A stretch of DNA of 64,000 nucleotides. Source: Cristatella mucedo. Its lineage: Eukaryota; Bryozoa; Phylactolaemata; Cristatellidae. Location: NCBI GenBank assembly GCA_009760855.2, contig WPIO01000008.1, positions 4,992,501 to 5,056,500 on the forward strand, in the 5' to 3' direction. The notes under the pieces are model-generated. The model searched no databases. It saw only the letters and a program-made list of their open reading frames with translations, and had not been told where the DNA came from. Each line of letters begins with the position of its first letter. Position 1 is the first letter of the stretch. The position numbers and the translations under genes are program-made. Positions 56,470-64,000 of the stretch are shown piece by piece.

Positions 56470-59400
56470 ATATCTCTAACTTAGTGGTTATCAGGTGCCT
56501 GTTATAACTCCGGCGGCCCAACTCAATGCTTGTCTTTATAATCCTCGCTCAATGTGCAATAAACCCGTAGTAATAAGCGACCCTATTTCCGAAAAAGGTC
56601 TCGACGTCCTCGCTTTGACTGAAACTTGGCTAAAATCAGTAAACTTTCCGAAAATTAAAGACGCTAACCCGACTGGTTTCTCCTTCCTTCATACCCTTAG
56701 ATCAAGCAAAACTGGAGGTGAAGTTACTATTATCAAGCGCTCGTAATTCGACTTCAAGCCAATTGCAGTACCCTCGATGCAGTCTTTCGAATCAATTGTC
56801 TTGATTTCGCCCGACAACGAGCTACCGATGATGGCAGTAGTCTATCGCCCACCAAGTACCAGATCCTCCTTTATCTCAGATTTCTCCGATCTCATTTCAA
56901 TTCTGTGTGGAAGAAATCGATCCTTCCTCAATATGGGCGAGTTCAATATTCACTCTGATAACTTATCCGACGCCTTCAGCACTGAATTTTGTTCACGAAC
57001 TGACTCATACGCATGGGCCTACTCACATCAAGGGTCACACAATCGACCAAATTTTCTTATACAGCTGCACTTTGTCATCCCAAATTATTACCAAATCCTG
57101 CTTATCTGACCACGTGCAGATCTCATTCAGTCTACAATGTGTGCCCTCCTCCCCCTCATCTAAAATCACCACCTGTGAGTCGCGAAACCTCAAGACCCTT
57201 GATATCGATGCTGTCCCTGCGAGAATATTTGCTTTGCCTCTGCTGCTCAATCCCCCTTCCGAGCTGTCACCATTGATAGGACGCTCCAACCCAAAACTTG
57301 CTGTCGAGCTTAGCGAGTTTTCGCCTCTGACTAAGTGCAACGTGCGCCCCCTCCCAGACGCCTGTGGTTTACCGCTGACATTAAAATAGCTAGGTCTACT
57401 GAACGAAAGCTTGAGAAACCATATAAGAAATGGCTGACTCTCCATCTTCAGGCACAGGAAGACTAGTGTAGATAGTTTTCCTATCGATCATAGCAAACAG
57501 GTCAAGTCCAGCTTCTAAGTATTGTTAAATCACAGATACACAATACGAAAATGCTGATGTCTACGATCAACCATCTCCTCAACCGCTCCCAGATTAGCTA
57601 CTTACCTAGTGATCCTTGTAGTGACCCAGCAGATCGCTTTTCCAGCTTCTTTGTCAGCAGGATAGACAAGATCAGAGAGTCCATCCCAAAGAAAGTAGCA
57701 TTCCATGTGGACTCGGGTCCATCGAAAAAATTAACATCGGACTCCAGTCCCTCAATTCCGTAAACTATCTCAATGCCTACATTCAAGGAGGCCACGAGCA
57801 ACCGTATGCTGAAATTCACCTAACAGTCAAAAAAGACTCTCTAGTCCTCCAGATCCTATTCCCGCGGTCCTGCTTCTACGATGTTTCGATCTGCAGCAGC
57901 AATACATAACCCATGCATGACAAACATAAATATGTCATTAGCCTCAGGTCATGCCCTGCAACTTTCAAAAAGGCTGTTGCTAGGTCACTAATTAAGAAAA
58001 CAACACTGGACCATACGAACTTGAGCAGCTTCCATCCAGTCTCCCTTCTACAGTTCCTACCAAAGATCCAGGAACGAGTTGTGGCAGACCAGCTGAACTC
58101 TTATATTGAAGCCTCGGACATAGCAAGTAAGTTCCAGTCTGGATTTAGAGCTAATCACTCCACAGAGTCAGCATTGCATAGGGTGTATAACGATTTTATG
58201 AAGAATACAGACGAAGGTGAAGTCTCTCTGCTTGATCTCTCGGCAGCGTTTGATATTATTGATCACCAAGTCCTTCTCTAGCGCCTTTAATCTCGCCTGT
58301 GCATCGCTGCTACTGCACTGCAATGGCTCAGGTCCTGTCGTAGTGGAAGACTCCAGAGGATTGATTTGAACGAACACAAATTATCCGAGTTATCCACTGA
58401 AGTATGGGGTACCTCAGGGCTCTGTACTTGTCTGGTTCTTTTCACGGTTTATACTCTCCCTCTTGCAGATGTGATTGCCAGGCACAACCTAGGCTTTCAC
58501 TTCTACGCAGACTACTCGGTTGTACCTGTGCTTTGATCCCTCCCAGCCCCCCAGCGCATCGAATTATCACCAACTTCCTTGCTACATGTATTGATGAAAT
58601 CTGCACATGGATGGCGGCAAATTTCCATAATTGAATGATAATAAAACTAACTAACTTACTACTTACGGGCAAACCAAGTCTTATTCAGAAATTGGAAATA
58701 TTAATGCTCAAAATCGGCTCTGCCAGCATATCTCCTGTTGAATCTGCACAAAATCTAGGTGTCCCGTTCCAAAGCGACTTTTCATCAGACGACCACATCA
58801 GCTCCACAGTCAATTCTGCCGTCTTTGCGTAAACAGGGATATTACATCTAAATTGGTCCATGCATTTGTGACAATCCATCTCGACGCGTGTAGCTCACTG
58901 CTTGCTGGTCTACCGGCCTGTGCAATCAGGCGCTTACAGCTGGTGCAAAGCCCTGCAGCTACGCTTGTCTGTCGTGAGCGTCACAGTTGCCACATCACAT
59001 CACTTCTCGCCGACCTTCGCTGGTTTCGAATCAAGCAGGGAATCGACTTCAAGGTTCTGTCACTTTCTTTTAGATCCCATTAATCTATGGCTCCAGCATA
59101 TATATATATATATATATATATATAGCATATATCACCATCTATCAGAACCACACTCCGCCGCCCCCCCCCCCCCCGCCAGGCCAGGCATCGTACCATTCAC
59201 GTTTACGACTCACATAGTTTAGCCACACCTTGGATGAACCTTAAATCCTTTGGAGACCGTGCGTTTTGCACGTACGCTCCCAAAGTATGAAACTCACTTT
59301 CGAAAGACGTCACGACACCCCATGACCCCCTCATGACGACAATTGAAAAGTAGCTTAAACACACACGTTTATTACAGCATTTAGTGGGTCCTTGTGATTC

Positions 59401-59524
59401 GTACTTTGTATGCTTATGCTTGGTGACACTGTGCCTGCTGCTACTAACCGTGTCTACGAGTTGACCCTGCGTATGTCACATCTAACAATGTTATGCTAGA
59501 TGCCATTACGAATGTAAATAAATA
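56470..59524 (+). mobile_element. LINE family B, nearly full-length but decayed
   Basis: Order: AP-like endonuclease (LNACLYNPRSMCNKPVVISD, VLALTETWL and MMAVVYRPPSTRSSF, 56520-56870), thumb-side linker, reverse transcriptase (SSFHPVSLLQFLPKIQERVV near 58030, SGFRANHSTESALHRVYNDF near 58140, LLDLSAAFDIIDHQVLL near 58230, MGYLRALYLSGSF for the PQGS region), then C-terminal sequence and 3' UTR. Numerous stops and frameshifts; the YADD stretch near 58500 is damaged. No ORF1 identified upstream. Confidence 0.87.
59098..59124. repeat. (TA)n microsatellite
   Basis: About 13 TA units inside the LINE near the 3' end of its reverse transcriptase frame; a C15 run follows at 59160-59174. Confidence 0.9.
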
Positions 59525-59680
59525 TAAACAAATATAATTCATTTATATAGCGCCCCAAGAGAACTTAATCTCTATTCAGGCGCTTCACATATGCCTTGGG
59601 GCTCGAGCCCACGACCTCAGCCAGACCGTGGTCGGGACGAGCACCTTAACCACCGGACCAAACCAGCTCAGCACACTATT
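59524..59680 (-). mobile_element. tRNA-like SINE type II (best copy)
   Basis: The minus strand starts GCTGAGCTGGTTTGGTCCGG, has GGTGGTTAAGGTGCTCG (A-box-like) and GGGCTCGAGCCCC (B-box-like), then a tail AGATTAAGTTCTCTTGGGGC and TATATAAATGAATTATATTT matching LINE family B. Confidence 0.85.
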
Positions 59681-59699
59681 AAATTGGTTTCGCTTTCTT

Positions 59700-59775
59700 T
59701 GCAGCATCTGTAATGTGCCCAGAAAGAGATTAAGTTCTCTGGGGTGCTATACAAATGAGTTATATTTATTTAAAT
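59700..59775 (+). mobile_element. LINE family B 3' tail
   Basis: GTGCCCAGAAAGAGATTAAG, then TTCTCTGGGGTGCTATACAA and an AT-rich end; the right arm of the palindrome. Confidence 0.8.
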
Positions 59776-59842
59776 TTATTTACATTCGTAATGTCATCTA
59801 GCATAACATTGTTAGATGTGACATACGCGGGTCAACTCGCTA

Positions 59843-60697
59843 TAGAAAAGTATTTCTATTAATGCAGGCGTGCGGTAAGAGCCCGGCCACCGTTCAACGC
59901 TTGTCGCCATGAGCTCGACGCCGCGAAGCAGACGATCGATGCGACGTCGCTCCGCGAGAGCGCGTGCACCGCCGGGCCTTCTCCCCGTTTAAGTGGCTTC
60001 CCGTTAGCTAGAATCGTGAAAACGCGTCACCTAACGCCGCGGGTGATCGCTCATTCCAGGATTCGGTCACGGAGGAACTGAGAGTCACACATTCAACTGA
60101 GGAAGCGGAGGCGGGGCTTTGGTGCTCGTGACGCTGCGACGAGCGCGCCACCTACGCCAATTCGCCCCACTCATCGCGCCGTCGTCGGCGACCGATGGCT
60201 CGGCGGCGCTTTATCGCGCGAGCTCAGCTGTCTTGCAAAAACTATTAAAGCTCGTTCAGCTAATGACTGTTTGCTTTGCGAGCGTCTGCGTCGCTGCGCC
60301 GCCTCTAGCGTCCGAATCTCGTTCGCCAGCCGGAGGGGAGCCCGGTGCCGCCCCCGACGTCCAACCGTATCTGATTACGGTCCCGGCCTTGCGCTACCGA
60401 CAGGGGCCATTTTAATCGCGCCTCCGCAAGGCCGAGCTCGCGGCAAGGGCACCTGGGCGCTCGCGCGGCGATATATTCCAGTGGGTGATGCTACTAGAGC
60501 GCTCGCTTGCTCTCGCCGACTCCGCGAGACGGGCTGCTGCACGCGCGCGCGCGTGCGAGTAGGCGGAAGTTTACACGCGAGACGACGCGCGGCGCAGCTT
60601 GTAAACGCATTTAATTCCGAGCAGAGAACCTTGAAAGGTTCTCTCGCTCCGGACGCGCGGCAGGATTTCCGCCGCAGCCGCAGCGGCAGACGACGAC
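59843..60697 (+). promoter_or_regulatory. CpG-dense upstream region and 5' UTR of the GPCR gene
   Basis: The DNA turns sharply GC- and CpG-rich after the LINE/SINE palindrome ends at 59842. ATATATT at 60470-60476 is a possible TATA-like element. No frame here looks coding. A CRIP terminal exon at about 59876 is possible but weak. Confidence 0.4.
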
Positions 60698-61233
60698 ATG
60701 GAGGAGCTGCGCCTGTCCGCCGCCGCCGCCGCCGCGGCGACCAGCGGCGCTCTCGCGCCGGACGTGGCGAACGGCACTGACGGGTGCGCGCTCGCCACCG
60801 CCGAGCGGCGGCTCAACTTCACGCGATTCTTCTACGGTCTGGCGGCCGGGAATTTCAGTACCTTGCCGCCGGACGACCGACAGAGCGCTTTCATAGTGGC
60901 GTCGTACGCGACCGTGACGGCCGCGGCCGCGGCGGGCAACGCGGCGTTGCTCCTGTGGGTGCTCGCAGCGCGCGCGCTCGGCGCCGGAAGCAGGCGCGGC
61001 GACGGAAGCGCCGTCGACCTCTACTCAACGTCGCTCGCCGTCAGCGACGTCCTGTCGGCGCTGTTCACGATGCCCGTCAACATGGTCGCGCAGCTCAACA
61101 ACCAGGACTGGCGCTCGGGCCCGCTCTACGTGTCCGAGCGGGGCGCGCAGGCGCTGTGCAAGCTCCTGGCCTACCTGCAGTCCGTGGTGGCCACTTGCAG
61201 CATCTACGTCGTAGTCGCCATGTCGGTGGACAG
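60698..61233 (+). CDS. Class A (rhodopsin-like) neuropeptide-type GPCR, first coding exon (partial)
   Basis: A seven-helix receptor, seen from the N-terminus to the end of TM3 (179 residues). The extracellular N-terminus has three N-glycosylation sequons (NGT 25, NFT 40, NFS 52). TM1 spans about 63-90 with GN-x-x-L (N81 = 1.50); TM2 about 108-132 with LAVSD (D117 = 2.50); C154 is the expected disulfide cysteine; TM3 reads LLAYLQSVVATCSIYVVVAM and ends SVDR. The donor AG|GTAGGT splits the arginine of the DRY motif (phase 2). By memory, the TM3 run CKxxxYLQxVV...YVxVxxSxDR is closest to the vasopressin/CCAP/neuropeptide S receptor group; the ligand is not determined. ATG context GACATGG is good. 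Remaining exons lie beyond 64000. Confidence 0.88.
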
Positions 61234-62160
61234 GTAGGTGAGCGCTCGACTGCTGGCGCGGCGGCGCAATTGCGCTGCGATGCAAGCGCCCTCGCCGCTG
61301 CCCGCGCTTCGCCGTCACCGGGTGGGGGCGACCGGGGGAGACCGGGTGTGTCTAGCGCAAGCGTTTCTGTGGCCGCGCTTTTGTTTCTGCCTGAAAGCGA
61401 CGACGGGAGAGGAAATGCGGACGAAAACCGCAAAAGAGAACTAACGCTGGAAAAAAGGGGCGGCAATTCCCGTGACGGAAGTTTTTTGGCGCGACTAATG
61501 TCCCACCGGCGCGAAGTTCGTTAAACTGCGCAACAATTTATTTCTTACCCGCCTCCGAGAATAGTGTGTGCTCACAAAAATCACTTGCCCGTCTGACGCT
61601 TTTTGCCTTAAGTGCTCCATCCAGCAAAGAGCATTTTGGTAGCTTATCGCATTAAGGAATAAAATACGCAAGTCAGATTTCCGCTCATTGGTATTGGAAT
61701 AATATTTCCACAAGTAAGATAAAACAGCGAAGCAACATAATCAGATATGTTGTAAGATTATAGCAGTATTATCAATGCATTTGAAACATAATGTACTTAC
61801 ACGTACATGCATTCCTCAATAGTAGTGGAGCTTCATGGGATTATTAACTTCAATGCTCTGTATATAAGCCGAATTCAAGGTGAAAAAGAGTTGTTTAAGG
61901 TCCCGCTCAAATAAAGACTTGGATCGCGACCTTAAATGGTGTACAAGAGATCGCTCAGTCGGTCTCGAGGCGGACGGCGTGGCAGGGGCCCCGACGGGTG
62001 CGGGGAAACTTGCCTTTTCTACTGAGAGAAGGACGAGAAGGCGCGACGAGAGCGTTAAGGATTCGCGTATGGAGACCTACTAGAACGTTCCCATCCGATG
62101 GTCTTTGGAGACCTACCAGAAGATTCCCATCCGATGGTCTTGATGAGCGCGAATGACAAG
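61234..62160. other. GPCR intron 1, left part, no recognised features
   Basis: CpG-rich at first, AT-rich from about 61520. No further receptor exon (TM4 onward) seen. Two near copies of a GATGGTCTT/GAGACCTACTAGAA phrase occur at 62068-62140. Confidence 0.5.
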
Positions 62161-62164
62161 TAAA

Positions 62165-62285
62165 AACGACGTATCATTTTACAGCACCCTAAGAGAAGCA
62201 AATCTCTTTCTAGACACTTCGCGCGCAGGCGCAGGAATGAAAAGTTAGCGCCAGTAAGATGCACTCGCGACCTCGTGACCAGGAA
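62165..62285 (-). mobile_element. tRNA-like SINE type II, degraded
   Basis: TTTTACAGCACCCTAAGAGAAGCAAATCTC with CTCGCGACCTCGTGACC matches the reversed tail and head of the copies at 24267 and 59524, but the match is loose. Confidence 0.5.
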
Positions 62286-62346
62286 CCGGAAGCTCGATGC
62301 GGTCGACGCGGAGCGACGCCCAAGACGCGCCGCCGCTCAGAGCTCA

Positions 62347-62349
<3 letters not shown>

Positions 62350-62384
<35 letters not shown>

Positions 62385-62392
62385 CTCTTTAG
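62350..62392. repeat. (CT)n microsatellite in GPCR intron 1
   Basis: About 20 CT units on the receptor sense strand. Confidence 0.93.
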
Positions 62393-62667
62393 CCACGCTG
62401 TCGTACGATAGCCGTTCCCCGCTGGCTGCGGCAGAACCCTGCGCCTCCAGTCGGAAGTCGCACTGCCCGGAAGCCTCTTTGCTCCACCCGTCCAAAAGGA
62501 AGAGGTGCAGATTCGTAGCTCCCATTTGGAGAGCAAAGCTCGGTTGGCCTCTGCGGTGCCTGTCTCGTCGCACGAACCGTCTCTCTTTGCGAACCATAAA
62601 AGACAATAGTCTCCCACTTGATGAACACGGTGGCCCTCTCTGAAAACTGACCCTGAACTGAACTGAA

Positions 62668-62715
62668 CGCCCCGCCCCGCCCCGCCCCGCCCCGCCCCGC
62701 CCGCCCGCCCGCCGA
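62668..62715. repeat. (GCCCC)n then (GCCC)n tract
   Basis: About seven CCCCG units followed by GCCC units; minus strand is G-run rich and could form G-quadruplexes. Confidence 0.92.
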
Positions 62716-64000
62716 GCCTCTTACGGCCGCTCTCCCGGTCCGCTGTTCCACGAATCCCGGCGGGCAGTCGGGACGGGCTATCGGCCATTTATATCGGCCA
62801 TCTCACACCTAAAAGGGGACGTTCCCCGTTCGAGGAGGCTGCTTCTTTTGCTGGTGTATTCTCGCAGCCCCTTCAGCACGACCCGCGGAGCGGGGGCGGG
62901 GCGGGGGAGGGAGGAGAACTTCCTCCGCACGCCCCTTTCTCAGGCCTCTCCGAAAGCCCTCTTGCCGCGCGCGGCGAGCCACCGTGGAGGAGCAGCACTC
63001 GACAGACGTGCAGCGAAGGCGAGCGATGTCTCGGCGTGTCAGAAAAAAATATCGACTCGGCGAAATTGACGCACAGGTCGGCGAAGGAAATGGCGAGCGA
63101 GTGGCGGCGGCCAGCTGCAGCCGATCGGGAGTCTAATAGGTGCCGGCTGCGGCTGCGGCGGCGGCGCCGCAGCGGTGACGGCGGCGGCGCGAGTCCAGAT
63201 ACGGGGCGTAATAACGCTGTAATAGCATTGGCTGGCGACAATCGATTGGGCGCCACGATTACGGACGACCGGCAAGCTCACGGCGTTGGGGCGTCGCTAA
63301 TTGAGCTCGCTCGAGCGTGGCTCTTCAACGAGCCACGCGCGAGCGAGCGAGCGAGCACTTCGGAGCCGTCTGAGACCGTCGACGGCTTTGAGTGGTAGAA
63401 GAAAGACACTCGCCGCTCGCCGCCACTCTGCCATGCTCACTCTGCGCGTACGATAGCTAGGTGCGTGTACCTTGGCAGGAGCTCAAACTTAATGAATGCT
63501 GGAATCCTTAAATCTTTGAGGATCGAGTCAGCCTCAAAAACTCACGGTTTGAATTACCGTGCTGTCGTTAAGACATAAATTTGGAAAAGTGTCTCACCCA
63601 AGTGAGATCATGCACGTGCATGGGGCCGGAGGCAGTGAAACTTGGCTACGACGCCACGGTGGGCATCCTGAGGGTGTGACGTGTCGGGAAGCGGCACGCT
63701 CCGTATTATCTCTATTAAACCTCTCTCGTCACCACTTTCCTGCTCTCACCAGCGTTCTCTTGCGTCACTTTCTTGCTTTCCTTCTCTCCAGAAGATTCCT
63801 GTTCGGCCACCTTTGAGAAATGACCGCCATCCCAACCGCTTCCAACCATTCATTTCCCTGAGAAATTAAGATTCTTGCTATGAAAACTTCAACTTCAGCC
63901 CATTTTTGATGGGTAGAGTGGAGATTTGAAAGTGGACCAGGAAGTCTTCTCGAGTTCCTTACGAAGTGTTCGCGAAGACTCACTCGCTGCTTTCAGAAAC
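62716..64000. other. GPCR intron 1, right part: CpG-rich, no recognised gene
   Basis: No TM4-TM7 exon visible. A strong hairpin lies at 63309-63344. Open frames here show no domain. Confidence 0.45.

Larger units (their letters stand above)
59455..59842. repeat. Imperfect palindrome made of SINE-II and LINE-B tails
   Basis: Arms 59455-59598 and 59703-59842 are reverse complements: outer 70 bp share CGTATGTCACATCTAACAAT and GCATAACATTGTTAGATGTG; inner parts are the SINE-II tail (reverse) and the LINE-B tail (forward). The spacer of about 100 bp holds the SINE head. Confidence 0.88.

Noticed and set aside
59876-59886. CRIP terminal exon GVR-stop after ATTAATGCAG
   Set aside because: Splice site and phase fit, but three residues give no homology to test; not listed as a gene part.
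63309-63344. Histone mRNA 3' stem-loop
   Set aside because: Loop of six and stem of nine or more instead of the six-pair stem with four-base loop; no histone gene nearby.

Overview
The window is nuclear DNA of an animal, most likely an invertebrate. Genes are cut into many short GT-AG exons, the proteins match animal families (USP24, DOT1L, CRIP, a class A GPCR), and introns and intergenic DNA are full of non-LTR retrotransposon tails, tRNA-derived SINEs, LTR relics and very long dinucleotide arrays. I cannot place the species. All gene models were read by eye from splice sites, reading phase and remembered family conservation; no transcript or database evidence was used.

Layout. (1) 53-13159, minus strand: 14 exons encoding the first 949 residues of a USP24-type ubiquitin hydrolase; the gene runs off the left edge before the protease domain. 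(2) 13160-13516: a 357 bp gap between the divergent start codons of USP24 and DOT1L, so probably a shared promoter. (3) 13517-34792, plus strand: an 18-exon DOT1L H3K79 methyltransferase of about 3168 residues. The catalytic core (residues 1-320) is fully conserved; the rest is long, low-complexity and ends in a 4.7 kb exon. One coding exon carries an apparent one-base deficit in a run of 13 C. (4) 34793-45525: intergenic DNA with microsatellites, LINE pieces, a Ty3/Gypsy pol relic and an LTR-like repeat. (5) 45526-55794, plus strand: three tiny exons of a CRIP-type LIM protein separated by introns of 5.6 and 4.4 kb packed with retroelements; the last exon is not securely found. (6) 56470-59842: a decayed but nearly full-length LINE and a palindromic LINE/SINE tail. 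(7) 60698-61233, plus strand: first coding exon of a class A GPCR, ending inside the DRY motif; the rest lies beyond the right edge.

USP24 and DOT1L are divergent neighbours with a possible common promoter. DOT1L acts on chromatin carrying ubiquitylated H2B, so pairing with a deubiquitinase gene is suggestive, but the sequence shows no functional link. The most notable points are: a stop-free GC-AG intron of exactly 60 codons in USP24; the doubled length of DOT1L with repeated D-x-R-C/G-x-P motifs; a SINE whose 3' tail matches that of a resident LINE; two inverted LTR-like repeats bracketing CRIP exon 1; an 860 bp fold-back element; a 39 bp inverted templated insertion; and (CT)n arrays that always lie on the sense strand of the host intron.
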